This document shows positions 20,506 to 32,500 of a DNA stretch of 64,000 nucleotides, in pieces. A program made the translations under genes and the position numbers. Under the pieces are notes generated by a model. It ran no database searches and was not told where the DNA came from. It worked only from the letters and a program-made list of their open reading frames with translations. Source of the DNA: Leguminivora glycinivorella (taxonomy: Eukaryota > Arthropoda > Insecta > Lepidoptera > Tortricidae); NCBI RefSeq assembly GCF_023078275.1, contig NC_062975.1, positions 9,957,141 to 10,021,140 of the forward strand. Reading direction: 5' to 3'. Within the stretch, counting starts at the first letter, position 1, and each line of letters begins with the position of its first letter.

Positions 20506-21940
20506 ACTGCAGTTATAGGTTACTACAGTTTAAATCCACATCCACATCACTTTTGTCTGAACTCATTTTGAAATTTGAAAAGCATAGGTATTTGATAAAT
20601 CCGAGCAAATATAGGTATAATTTTTTAACTTTCCGCGCTTTAACTTTTTTTGAAATCTTCTTCATCTTTTCCGTACATGTTGTATAGGGTAACAAAAGAG
20701 GAAAGTAACAAAAATGTATGCAAATTCTGCGACACTTTTTGTCTCCCAGTGAGATTGAAAGTACTCGTGATTCTGAGTACAATTGACCTAAAATTTCCTA
20801 AAACAATCAAAATTTTTTTGTTGTCAAAAAAAAAAGAAATGCTCGCGTAAGGTCTGCAATGTACAGTCAACTACAAAGAGATGTGTCCATGTTAGTCTTA
20901 CAAAAGTAAATTTTCATTTGCATTGATGAATTACCCTTGGTTCGTGACATTTCTAGTAGCCATCAAACCTTACATTATCATCGACTCGTTTAATATGCAG
21001 CAATGATGTATCCCACTACGTTTCCTCTTAATTTACACATACAAACCCTTTTTATTACCTATCTCTGTGTATTGACAAATAAAGGTAAACTCCTAATGTT
21101 AAAAAGAAATGTATCCAATATATTTAAATTCAGAACAGAATCCAAACAAATGATCTTCAAATTTGAATACAAAAATTTCTTCTTTACGTAGTTTGTTAAG
21201 AGACAACAGGAGCGAAAATCCTAAAATGGAAATGTCCCCCTTTCGAATAGGGAATATTTGTTAAATATACTCTTGTTATTTATTAACTAGGTTTATAGAA
21301 AACAATCGAGGTGCCACTCTCGACTATTTCGTCCTCTAAAACTTAATCAATCGGAACCAAATTTGAAAATCTGAATTTTTTTTTATAACGTCGGTGGCAA
21401 ACAAGCTTACGGTCCACCTGATGTAAAGCGGTCACCGTAACCTATGGACGCTTGCAATTCAAACAGCGGCACATACGCGTTGCCAAAATGTCTGTTGACA
21501 GAAAGGTATGTATAATTTTTTTCTTACATGTCAACAAGAAGTTCTACTTTAGGATAATATTATTTAAGAATTACAATAAAGGCAGGAATCAAAGGAAAAA
21601 TACATAATGTAAAACCTCTTTTTATCGAAAAAATGGGGAAGATACGGAAGGTTATTTATGTACCATTTCAAATAAATCTTAAAATGTCAAACTATGATTA
21701 CGTCGTATGGGTATAACAAATAGGATTGTGATCATTTATTACCCCAAATAACATATTTAACAGCACAATCACGATTCTAAACGAGTTATCCCACTACAAA
21801 ATTTGAAAACGTCTTCCGAAAAAACTGATTTTTTTTTAAGTATAAAAAGACATATTTTAAAATATTATCTTATGATTAACTAGCTTAAAATATGTTCTTT
21901 TAGGAACATTATCAGTTTTTTTAATAATATAGTAGTATAG
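20506..21940. other. Interior of the foldback-like element, no gene recognised
   Basis: AT-rich. The open frames of 60-90 codons on both strands look like chance. 21385-21490 is a fragment of a dispersed lepidopteran repeat (cctatggacgcttgcaa), also found at 29300-29375. Confidence 0.5.
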
Positions 21941-21957
21941 TTTCTTTATAGTTTTGA

Positions 21958-23730
21958 ATGAAAAATGTTACATTTTGCAAAAAACGCTCTTCTTTAGGAA
22001 TAAGGCCTCTTAACTTAACCTTGGTTGATTCCGTTTCGCGCTACTTAGATAGAGGGATGCAGGTGGACGTGCTGTACTTTGATTTCAAAAAAGCCTTTGA
22101 TCGCGTAGATAACGACGTACTCTTAAGCAAATTATGCAGCATTGGTTTCTCGCCAAAACTGCTTTGCCTTTTTGCTAGTTATCTACGTGACGTGATAGAC
22201 GGAAATATGTGCAGCACGGATGCTTTGTGTCGAGTGCCTACCCCACCCGTTCCGGGGTCAGTCAGGGCTCTATTCTGGGTCCTCTGCTCTTTGGTGTTAT
22301 GGTCAATGATCTGGCCTTGGTGCCTAAGCATGCGCAATGCCTACTCTATGCTGACGACCTGAAACTAATTTACAGGGTCTAGGAAGATTCTGACTTACAA
22401 TCTTTACAAAGTGATATTGATCGGGTTTATGCGACTCGGCGACTCGGTATACATGGCGATCTGTTTCGCTGGATAAAATCTTATGTAGAAAATAGGACTC
22501 AGGCTGTTATTTTGTCTGGATATACATCACAATACAAATCTATAACTTCTGGGGTACCATAGGGCTCTCACTTCACTTGGGCCCCTTACTATTTATGTTA
22601 TATATAAACGATATCACAGAGTATATACAATATTCAAACATATTACTGTATGCTGATGATACTAAAATTTTTAGAGTAATCAAAAATGTTTCTGACTGTG
22701 ACCTATTGCAACAGGATTTACTAAATTTTGAAAGGTATTGCTTGGACAATAATTTATTTTTAAATAATGATAAATGTAATATAATTAGTTTCTCAAGAAA
22801 AAAGAACAATATTGAGTATCGTAATACACTTTGTGATAAAATGTTAAGTAGAGTATCTGAAATTAGAGACCTTGGTCATCCATCGCCCGTGTCACATCGA
22901 TACGGGACTTGGGGGTTGTTTTAGGTTCCCACCTTAACTTTCATGAGCACATGACAATGCTTGCTGCAGACTGTTACCGCAGGCTTGGGTTTGTTGTCCG
23001 CAACGCCAAAGAATTTGACGATCCCAGGGACATAAAGCTTCTTTATACTGCCCTCGTGAGAAGTAAGCTTGAGACAGCCTCAGCCGTTTGGAATCCCCAT
23101 GAAGCGCCCTACATCCTGCTGCTCGAAAAGGTCCAAAAAACATTTTTGCATTTCTTTTATAAAAAAATGTACGGGTATTACCGATTCTTGTACCCAACAA
23201 AATTCCTTTTGGGGACGTTGGGTTTCTTCTCGTTAGAAGTTAGGCGTAATGTCGTGCTGATGTCTGATGCATGTGGTATTTTGAAGGGGGAGTCAGATTG
23301 CCTGGTTTTAGTATCCCAGCTGGTACGTCTATTTGTTCCCCCTGTGACGAAATATGCTTTTCGTGAATGTAGGCACCCCCTACTGGTGGTGCCGGCCGCT
23401 CGAACCGTGTTTTGCCGCAAGTCACCGCTAGTTCGTGCACTGCAAATAGTGAATGAGTTTTTAGACGTGGCACCTAATGTTGATATTCTTGCGAGCAGAT
23501 GGGCGTTTATACGTGACGAATGCATGAGGTTTTGTGTGGGATTGGATGCTAGGCCTTCATCTGTTATTTATTAGTTATGTTTTGGTATGTAATATTTTGA
23601 TTTTGCTGTTTATTTAATATTTAAATTTTGTGTTACTTGTTGTAATGTTTATTTAAAATTCACGGTGCTTTAGTTTTGTATACTGTCATACTGTGTAATT
23701 TTCTTTGTGTAAATAAATAAATAAATCTAT
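21958..23730 (+). pseudogene. Chimeric, degenerate jockey-like LINE (reverse transcriptase)
   Basis: Part 1 (about 22000-22430) has FDFKKAFDRVDND, a QGSILGPLLFG block after a frameshift near 22235, and LLYADDLKLIY. Part 2 (about 22445-22880) is a second RT segment with WIKSYVENRTQA, an in-frame stop, a frameshift and its own LLYADDTKIF. Part 3 (22895-23574) resumes the first type at DLGVVLGSHLNF and runs to the C-terminus (FLYPTKFLLGTLG, SLEVRRNVVLMSD). So the composite has two catalytic YADD boxes. A 3' UTR follows, ending in an AAAT-repeat tail at about 23710-23728, and then foldback repeat DNA. It is non-functional. Confidence 0.82.
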
Positions 23731-23734
23731 TTAA

Positions 23735-23920
23735 ATATTATTGATCCTAGCGAAAAAACGTACAAAACTTTTATTATAGCAAATTTTATGTTTGTTATTC
23801 CCGTTGAAGATTGATTTAGCTGTGGACCACCGTTTTCGAGTTATTTGCAAAAAACGGCTCGTGTAATCTATTTAAAAACACATGTTTCATGTGCTGTTGG
23901 TTTTCCAATAAATAAATAAT
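23735..23920 (-). repeat. Isolated 157-bp unit of the foldback-like right arm
   Basis: attgatcctagcgaaaaaac ... ccaccgttttcgagttattt: one unit in the orientation of the right arm. It is cut off from the rest of the array by the Dong-like insertion. Confidence 0.75.
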
Positions 23921-23949
23921 AAAATAATAATAATAATAAGTACAATAAA

Positions 23950-24545
23950 AATCAGCGAAGTACCGTATTACAAGTACTTACCTGCGCCAGTTCTCGAAAA
24001 TGGTCGTGCCACGCTCTATTGGGATCGATCTATTATCACTGACAGGACTATTGTAGCCAATAAGCCTGACATTGTGATAATAGATCGACTGCAACGCCGG
24101 GCAGTGCTCGTTGACATCACCATCCCCCATGATGAGAATCTCGTGAAAGCCGAGAAGGACAAGTCCAGTAAGTACCTAGACTTGGCTCACGAGATAACCG
24201 CCATGTGGGATGTTGATTCAACGATCATTGTCCCTATAGTCGTTTCAGCGAACGGTCTCATAGCGAAGAGTCTCGACCAACATCTTAAGAGACTCTCGCT
24301 AGGTGGCTGGATCAAGGGCCAGATGCAGAAGGCGGTGATCTTGGACACGGCGCGTATAGTCCGACGGTTCCTCTCTCTGCGGCCCTAACCACCGGCAGCT
24401 TGGGCCCTGCCCCGCTGCTGGCGGCACCCTAGGTTAGGTTTTTTATAATGTGTTTATATATTTTGTATTGTTTTGTATGTGGTTTTGTATTTTACTTTTA
24501 TAATCATATTATAAAAATCCTAGCCTAAGAATTAAAATGAATAAA
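23950..24545 (+). pseudogene. Dong/R4-like LINE, 5'-truncated copy 1
   Basis: Open from 23957 (EVPYYKYLPAPVLENGRATL) to TAA 24386-24388. It holds only the restriction-like endonuclease end, with the KPD-x14-D motif (KPDIVIID...VLVDITIPHD). The 3' UTR runs to an ataaaggagataataat tail. It lies between (TAA)n tracts at 23925-23945 and 24547-24578. Dong elements are known to insert in TAA repeats. The sequence is close to the same part of copy 2. Confidence 0.82.
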
Positions 24546-24577
24546 GGAGATAATAATATAATAATAATAATAATAAT

Positions 24578-25815
24578 AGGGTCCGGTCACTGCTTACCAC
24601 ACACCGTATGTTACACCCGCGCTCGTCTGTTATGAGATTGTACATCCCACGGAAGTGCGGAGGTCGAGGCTTCCTAAACGCCAAAAATCTCCACAACCGT
24701 GAGGTGTACAATCTCAGGAATTACTTCCTTAACAACGAGTGTGGGATGCATCGTGATGTGGTGGCAGTGGACGGAAACCTCACGCCGCTCTCCTTGGCGA
24801 AAGAGAACTGGCGCAAACCTGTGGTACTAAGTGCTGCGGACCGCAAGGCGGTATGGGAGAGCAAGCAGCTACACGGGCGGTTCTACAAGGCCCTCACGGG
24901 ACCCGATGTAGACCTGCTCGCATCGGTGAACTGGTTACGATTCGGGGACCTCTTCGGAGAAACTGAGGGTTTTGCCTGTGCAATTGCGGACGAAGTTATG
25001 ATGACGAACAACTACCGGAAATATATCCTGAAGGACGGCACGGTCGACATTTGTCGGGCATGCCGCCGTCCCGGAGAATCACTCAGGCATATCATTTCCG
25101 GTTGTTCTCATCTTGCTAACGGTGAGTACTTGCACAGGCATAATCTTACGAGATCCCCCGGATCCCGGATCATTCACCAGCAGCTTGCTCTTCAATACGG
25201 CCTTGTGGACCGCGAAGTACCGTACTACAAGTACTTACCTGCGCCAGTTCTTGAAAATGGCCGTGCCACGCTCTATTGGGATCGATCTATTATCACTGAC
25301 AGGACTATTGTAGCCAATAAGCCTGACATTGTGATAATAGATCGACCGCAACGCCGGGCCGTGCTCGTTGACATCACCATCCCCCATGATGAGAATCTCG
25401 TGAAAGCCGAGAAGGACAAGTCCAGTAAGTACCTAGACTTGGCTCACGAGATAACCACCATGTGGGATGTTGATTCAACGATTATTGTCCCGATAGTCGT
25501 TTCAGCGAACGGTCTCATAGCGAAGAGTCTCGACCAACATCTTAAGAGACTCTCGCTCGGTGGTTGGATCAAGGGTCAGATGCAGAAGGCGGTGATTTTG
25601 GACACAGCGCGGATAGTCCGACGGTTCCTCTCTCTGCAGCCCTAACCACCGGCAGCTTGGGCCCTGCCCCGCTGCTGGCGGCACCCTAGGTTAGGTTTTT
25701 TATAATATGTTTATATTTTTTTTATTGTTTTGTAAGTGGTTTTGTATTTTACTTTTATATTCGTTTTATAAATAACCTAGCCTAAGATTTGAAAGAAATA
25801 AAGAGAAATAATAAT
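24578..25815 (+). CDS. Dong/R4-like LINE, 5'-truncated copy 2 (zinc finger and endonuclease)
   Basis: Open from about 24578 (no true start; first ATG 24608) to TAA at 25643-25645, about 355 codons of the C-terminal part of a site-selective non-LTR retrotransposon. A post-RT region (PRKCGGRGFLNAKNLHNREV) is followed by a zinc finger C-x2-C-x8-H-x4-C (CRACRRPGESLRHIISGC) and the restriction-like endonuclease KPD-x14-D at about residues 240-265. The RT domain is absent, so it cannot move by itself. Its 3' UTR ends in an (AAT)n tail near 25808. The (TAA)n at its 5' side matches the target choice of Dong. The open frame has no internal stop, suggesting a recent insertion. Confidence 0.82.
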
Positions 25816-27154
25816 AAAATACTCCTACTAAAATATTGATCCTAACGAAAAATCTTACATAACGTTTCTTGTAGCAAATATTATATAGATTATTTCTGTT
25901 TAATATTATTTCTGGTAATAATTTCTGATCCTAGCGAAAAAACGTATACAACCTTTCTTATAGGAAATTTTATGTAGATTTTATTCTCGTGAACATTTTA
26001 TTTAGCTGTGGGCCACCGTTTACGAGGCATTTACAAAAAACGGCCCATGAAATCTATTTAAAAATATTTTCCAACTAAAATATTGATCCTAGCGAAAAAT
26101 CTCATAGAACCTTTCTTGTAGAAAATATTATGACGATTAATTCTGTATAACATTACTTTTTGCTGTGAGCCACCGTTTTTGAGTTATCAACAAAAAGCGG
26201 CCCATTTAAAAATACTTTCCAAAATATTGATTCTAGCGAAAAAACGTATAGAACTTTTCTTGTAGGGAATCTTATGTAGATTTTTTCTCAACATTTTATT
26301 TAGCTGTAGGCCACCGTTTACGAGGTATTTACAAAAAACGGCCCATGAAATCTATTTAAATATACTTTCCAACTAAAATATTGATCCTAGCGAAAAATGT
26401 TATAGAACCTTTCTTGTAGGAAATATTATGTAGATAAATTCTGTGTAACATTAGTTTTGGCTGTGAGCTACCGATTTCGAGTTATTAACAAAGAACGGCC
26501 CATGTAATCTATTTAAAAATACTTTCTAACTAAAATATTGATTCTAGCGAAAAATATTATAGAACCTTTCTTGTGGGAAATATTATGTACCTAGATTAAT
26601 TCTGTATAACATTATTTTTGGCTGTGATCCACCGATTTCGAGTTATCAACAAAAAACTGCCCATGAAATCTATTTAAAAATACTTTCCAACTAAAATATT
26701 GATCCTAGCGAAAAATCTTATAGAACCTTTCTTGTAGGAAATATTATGTAGATTAATTCTGTCTAACATTATTTTTGGCTGTGAGCCACCGTTTTTGAGT
26801 TATCAACAAAAAACGGCCCAAATATCTATTTAAAAATACTTTCCAACTAAAAAATTGACCCTAGCGAAAAAACTTATATAACCTTTCTTATAGGAAATTT
26901 TATGTAGATATTTTCTGTTTAACATATTTTTTTGCTGTGGGCCACCGTTTACGAGGTATTGACGAAAAACGGAGCATGTAATCGATTTAAAAAAACTTTC
27001 TTACTTAATTATCCATTTATATATTGATCCTATCGAAAAAACGTACATAACCTTTCTTGTAGGAAATTTTATGTAGATATTTTCTGTTTAACATATTTTT
27101 TTGCTGCGGGCCACCGTTTACGAGTTATTTACGAAAAACTAAAAAATTGACTTT
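25816..27154 (-). repeat. Right tandem array of the foldback-like element
   Basis: Units in reverse orientation; ccacc markers at about 26011, 26171, 26312, 26470, 26629, 26786, 26943 and 27111 (141-168 nt apart), plus a degraded unit at 25816-25980. Unit order mirrors the left arm, with the cgatagg-type unit outermost on both sides. Confidence 0.85.
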
Positions 27155-27569
27155 CAAGATCGAATGGCAGAACACGGACCCCACCTCATGTCATGGCATT
27201 ATTTTTCCATGGCTATTTAGACCCTCATCTTTCACTGGTAAAAATGACAGACTGCCTCAAGAACCTTTTTTGGAATTTTTTTTTTTACCACTTTGTACCG
27301 TTCTGGCACGGTGAAGGACCCGGCCAAATGATCTGGCATAAATACTATGCGACTTCTGAGGAACTCTATTTTCACTTTTTAATAATTCCAGGTTGCCTCA
27401 AACACCTTTTTTGGGCCTCAAAAAATTAAATCTTCAAAAATTCATAGCTCGATAAAGCCCCGCTCCCCAGCTGCCAGACTTGCAGACCTGATGTTGGCTA
27501 TGATCAGAGAAGCATCTGAGCACCTTTCCAGGTTGCCTCAAGGACCTACTCCAAAATCCTGCCAGCTCT
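27155..27569 (-). repeat. Foldback-like element: unique outer part of right arm
   Basis: Inverted match to 18407-18817. Confidence 0.75.
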
Positions 27570-27641
27570 CCGTCTATTAGAAATCGAAGCTTGACAAACT
27601 TTGACTTGAAAACTCAATATGCTTAACAAACATAACTAAAT

Positions 27642-28087
27642 AAATGTCACTGTTCTGAACTTAAATGCATGCTTTTCTTACATACCAAAGTCACTATGAG
27701 TGTGCCGTTCAGATTTGAGGAGTTCGGTTCTGACTATCATCAGCAGTTCCACTGCACCAAATGTCACTGTTCTGGACGTAAGTGCATGCTGTTCTTATAA
27801 AAATACCAAAGTCACTATAAGCCTGCCGTTCAGATTTGAGGAGTTCGGTTCTGACCATCATCAGCAATTCCACTGCACCAAATGTCACTGTTCTGGACGA
27901 AAGTGCATGCTGTTCTTATAAAAATACCAAAGTCACTATAAGCGTGCCGTTCAGATTTGAAGAGTTCCGTTCTGGCCATCATCTGCAGTTCCACTGCACC
28001 AAATGTCACTGTTCCGTACCTAAATGCATACTGTTCCTTTAAAAACACAAAAATCACCATATGTATGCCTTTCAGATTCGAGGAGTT
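27642..28087 (+). repeat. Tandem repeat, period 121 bp, about 3.5 units
   Basis: ccaaagtcact recurs at 27685, 27806 and 27927 (121 nt apart), with a diverged unit from about 28047. Units contain gccgttcagatttgaggagt and tgcaccaaatgtcactgttc. The short open frames in it repeat with the unit and are not genes. The left flank at 18048 keeps only the ccaaagtcacta start of this block joined directly to the 125-nt repeat. Confidence 0.85.
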
Positions 28088-28225
28088 CCCTCGATTTCTC
28101 CAGGATCCCATCATCAGAACTGGGTTCTGAGAAAAATGGGACCAATCTGTATGCATATACATTCAATCAAAAAAAAATTTTTCAAAATCGGTCCAGTAAC
28201 GACGGAGATATCGAGGAACAAACAT
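28088..28225 (+). repeat. Dispersed repeat, right copy beside the foldback-like element
   Basis: Direct repeat of 18045-18185, with the same A-rich tail after gaggaacaaacat. Confidence 0.7.
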
Positions 28226-28395
28226 AAAAAATAAAAATAAAAAAAACATACAGACGACTTGATAACCGTCCTTCTTGAGAGATATGAGGCGACGGTTAAT
28301 AAAAATACAGACGAATTATTATTAAGAATCCCTTCCCTTGAGATTTGGAAGGCGGTTACAAATCAACGGTAAGATCAATGTTGAACTGTCCCAGA

Positions 28396-28557
28396 ACAGG
28401 GTGGCTAGCCGAATGGCACAATCGCTCACGAAACGCTCACGAAACGAAGCGCTAGTAGATATCTATCTCTATCGCGCTTGCGTATTGGCGCGACAGAGCC
28501 AGCGGCGTATCGCTTTCGTTTGGCGTCGGAGAAATGCCATTCGGCTACGGGGCCTGT
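28396..28557. mobile_element. MITE of the GTAGCCGAATGG family, copy 1
   Basis: Ends are inverted (acagg...tagccgaatgg / ccattcggcta...cctgt). The interior has the family signature tctatcgcgcttgcgtattg and gcgacagagcc. 162 bp; the open frame across it is chance. Confidence 0.75.
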
Positions 28558-28649
28558 CCTTATTTTCGATCGACGATCAGAAAATATAATAATGTTCTGA
28601 CAGTGTTCTGATGTAAATTAAATCTAATTTTTGAGGATTTGAAATACTT

Positions 28650-29440
28650 GAATAAGGATTTGAAATGTGACAGACAGACAAACGGACAGAGTCACACCAT
28701 AAGAGTTCCATTTGTACCTTTTTGGGACGGAACCCTAAAAAGAGGGACCAAAATAAATTAAAGGAGCAAATAAATAATAAGCTTCAACCCTACATAACAA
28801 TGTAAATGGGAAGGACAGTTTACATATTAAGAACCACCTAGATAACGCAGTACTTCAAGGCGTGTTGCGAAAGTTTATTAAAATTCATCTCTTACAAATG
28901 CAACAGGCTGTCATAGGCGTTTTAACCGAGTCTGGTACTTCACTGCTCTAGTTATCAAATCGATACAAAGTTGCATCCACTCGATCAATCATGACTCGAT
29001 ATTATCTGAGAACAAACAACTCTCAGTTGAGTAAATGATTCGATTCGTATCGAGTTTACTTTACCTGCTCAATGAACTTACGATTACATGATCTAAATTA
29101 CTCGTACTTATTTAAAGTAAGTATACTGAATGAAATCCTGCAACTGTATCCAATTAAAATGCCTAAGACGCCTGTCTTATTGCCTACTTTCATAATCGTT
29201 TAACGTAATGCAATATAGGTATTGTTTCAATGTCGAACTAAAGACCTAATTTTAACTCCGTGAATACAATGTAACTTTTCCTAACTTACCTACTTATTGC
29301 ACATGGTGCCAAACAACCATACGGACCGGTAAACTGTCGCCGTAGCCTATGGACGCTTGCAACTCCAGAGATGGTATGTTACTGAATATTTTTATAAAAT
29401 AAGCACAAAAGGTTGTTGTTGGTGGTCGGTAACTAAACAC
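28650..29440. other. Intergenic DNA with two repeat fragments
   Basis: 28655-28742 (gacagacagacaaacggaca ... gggacggaaccctaaaaa) resembles the 3' end of a common lepidopteran retroelement. 29300-29375 holds the cctatggacgcttgcaa repeat fragment. Nothing is recognised between them. Confidence 0.5.
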
Positions 29441-29486
29441 CAGGCCCCGTAGCCGAATGGCATTTCTGCGACGCCATACGCCGCAG

Positions 29487-29503
29487 AAGTGTAGTCTGGC
29501 TCT
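29487..29503 (+). repeat. Target-site duplication of the RTE LINE, left
   Basis: AAGTGTAGTCTGGCTCT (17 bp), exact match to 32933-32949. Confidence 0.9.
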
Positions 29504-32500
29504 TCTTCTTTGTCCTCGCCTTTATCCCGTTACACGGGGTCGGCTTTCTTAATCATGTCACGCCATTTGTTGCGGTCATATACGTCATTGCAATGTAATG
29601 ATAGAGTTTTCATGTCCCTCTGGACAGTCGTTAGCCATGTGGCTGGCGGTCTACCGCGTCCCCTTTTGCTTGTTGCGATGGAAAGGCACTTCTTCACGAC
29701 AAAATCTTCTGGTCTGCGCATGACATGACCATACCACCTGAGTCTGGTCTCTGCGAGTTTATCGGTGATCGGGGCCACCTTTAGACTACCTCGGATGTAT
29801 TCGTTGCGAACTTTGTCTTTTAGCGTGACCCCGCTCGACCATCTCAGCATGCGCATTTCAGCGGTGTGGAGCTTCTGAGTGTGTACGTTTTTGGCAGCCC
29901 ATGTTTCAGTGCCATATAGAATAGCCGGCCTTATTGCAGTCTTGTAAACTGTGCCTTTCGTTCTTACTGGCATTTTTGTATCACACATAACTCCCGTAAG
30001 CTGGCGCCATTTGTTCCACCCTGCTGCGACTCTGTGCGTGGCATCCGCATCCAACGTGCCATCGTCTGATATCACAGATCCAAGATACCTGAATTTGTTA
30101 ACTTGTGGCAGCTTGACATTGTCTAAAGTGACATCAGTATCCGTGGGATGCACGCCGTTGAAATGGCAGACCATGTATTCGGTTTTTGTTCTACTTATTT
30201 TTAATCCATTGTTTTCCAGGGCTTCTCTCCATTGTTCCAGATTTTGTTGAATGCTGTGTTTACTGTCAGATATCAACACAACATCATCAGCGTATAACAG
30301 GCTCCAGGGTGTAGGCTTTTGTATTTTTGCAGTCAGGTAATTCATGACGATGTTGAACAGCAATGGACTTAGAGCGCTGCCTTGATGTACGCCTACTTTA
30401 ACATCGAAGCTCTTTGACAGGCCTGCAGGGCTTCTTACGACTGTGTAAACTTCGCTGTACATGTCCATGATGATTTTCACATACTGTTCGGGAACATTGT
30501 GCGCTCTTAAGGCCTGCCATATAAGGGTTCTAGGTACTCTGTCAAACGCCTTTTCCAAATCTATGAAGACCATCCATAGCGTCTGTTTATTATGCCTTGC
30601 TTTTTCCATTACCGTTCTTACCGCATGAATTGCATCCATAGGGCCCTTCCCAGGGGTGAAGCCAAACTGATTTTCTGTAATTTTAACAAGTTTAAGAAGG
30701 CGCTGATTTATAACTCTTTCCCAGATTTTTAGGGTATGCGAGGTAAGCTTGATTCCTCTGAAGTTCTCGCATGAGCGTACATCCCCTTTGTTTTTATAGA
30801 AGGGTACAAGTGAGCTTTTTCTCCATGAATCTGGCATGTTGTTACCCATCAGGATGTTGTTAAAAAGGTCGGTAAGCCATGCGACGCCATCTTCTTTAAG
30901 TAGTTTCCACACCTCTGCTGGTATTCCGTCTGGACCCGTAGCTTTGCAGTTTTTCATTTTGGAGATCGCCCTTCTAACCTCGTCTCTAGTAACTGTCTCA
31001 ATAGGACCTTGAACTAACGGTTCTTGTGTTTCTTGTTGCCTAGGAAACTCCTCATTTAACAGTTCATTATAGTATTCGTACCATCTCCTATTAATATCTG
31101 CATTCGATGTTAAAAGAACACCTTCTTTGTTTTTAATATATTTAGTGCTGCCGAAATCTTGTGTGCTTTTCGATCTAAGTTTGGCAACTTTGAAGATTTC
31201 ATAATCATCTGCTTGTTCGAGTCGCTTATAAAGATCTTTGTCAGACTCGTCTTTTTGCACTGCAAACGTCCTTCTGGCTTCTTTTTTAGCAATGTTGTAT
31301 TTCTCTTTATCCTCAATGGTACCTGATGTTTGCCATTCTTTAAAAAGTCGCTTCTTTTCTGTTATACTGCTTTTGACTTGATCGTTCCACCACTTGGTGT
31401 CTTTGGAGTTGTGTAAAGCGCCTTTGCTAATGCCCAGTATCTGTTTGGCGGTCGCCGTGCAAGTGTCCTGGAATTTTATCCATTGTTGGTTTGGAGAATC
31501 GCCCTGGTTTTCAATAAAATGTTCGACTAATTTTTCTTTCATGATTTTACCTTTATCCCCTTTAAGTGTGTGCCATTTAATTTTTTCTATTCTATTGACT
31601 TTGAACTTAATCGGCCTTTTTAATTTGATTGATAGAAGCAATAATCTGTGCTGGGACGTCAGCGGTTCTCCCGGGATTACCTTGCAGTCTTTTATTAACC
31701 TTAGGTTTTTATTTTCGACCAGGAAGTAATCTATTTGTGTTTTGGATATTCCACTTTTGAAAGTTATTAAGTGCTCATCTTTCTTCTGGTAGAAAGTGTT
31801 TACGACGGCTAAATTCTGTGAGAGAGCAAAATTTAGAATCCTATCTCCGTTAGCATTTCGGCTTCCATAGCCAAAGCCCCCATGAGATCCGTCGTATCCA
31901 TCTATCTTACGGCCCACGTGCCCATTCAGATCACCACATATAAGTTTCTGTTCATTTGTTGGGACATGTCTTACCAGAACATCCAGTGCTTCCCAGAACT
32001 CATCTTTGTCAGATTCTGGGCAGTTTGTTTGTGGAGCATAGACTGACACTACATTTAGGCATGGTTGGCTATCTAAGGCAATCTTTACCGATATGATTCG
32101 ATCGCTAATAAAATTCTGTTTATGTCTACAATTTTGTCACTTAAATTCTTGCTTAGTATGACACCCACTCCATTTCTAGTATTTGTGCTTCCATTATAAA
32201 TAAGCTTGAAACCCTTTCCTATCTGTCGTGATTTAGCGCCTCTCCATTTAGTCTCCTGTACGCAACATATGTCTATATTTCTCCTTTCAAGTATGGCACT
32301 TAGTTCTGCGCTTCGTCCTGTCATGGATCCAATATTCCACGTGGCTACTCGCAACTGGATTACTGGAGCCATGCTCTGGTTCTTCTTTCCGTCGCTTGAG
32401 GGGAACGCCCTAGTATTAATCGCATCTCCATTTGTGCCGTCGCTTAAGGGGGACGCCCTATCATTCCTCTTTCTTGTTTTTATATTGTATGACATGATTA

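Larger units (their letters stand above)
18407..27569. mobile_element. Foldback-like element with long inverted arms of 157-bp repeats
   Basis: Terminal sequence AGAGCTGGCAGGATTTTGGA at 18407 recurs inverted at 27569. Each arm has about 400 bp of unique sequence followed by a tandem array: 11 units on the left, at least 8 on the right. The middle holds unrelated DNA and later insertions (a LINE at about 22.0-23.73 kb and Dong-like copies at about 23.95-25.8 kb). No transposase is seen. The layout recalls Drosophila Foldback elements. No clear target-site duplication flanks it. Confidence 0.72.

Noticed and set aside
28338..28589. 83-codon open frame
   Set aside because: Lies across a MITE of the GTAGCCGAATGG family.
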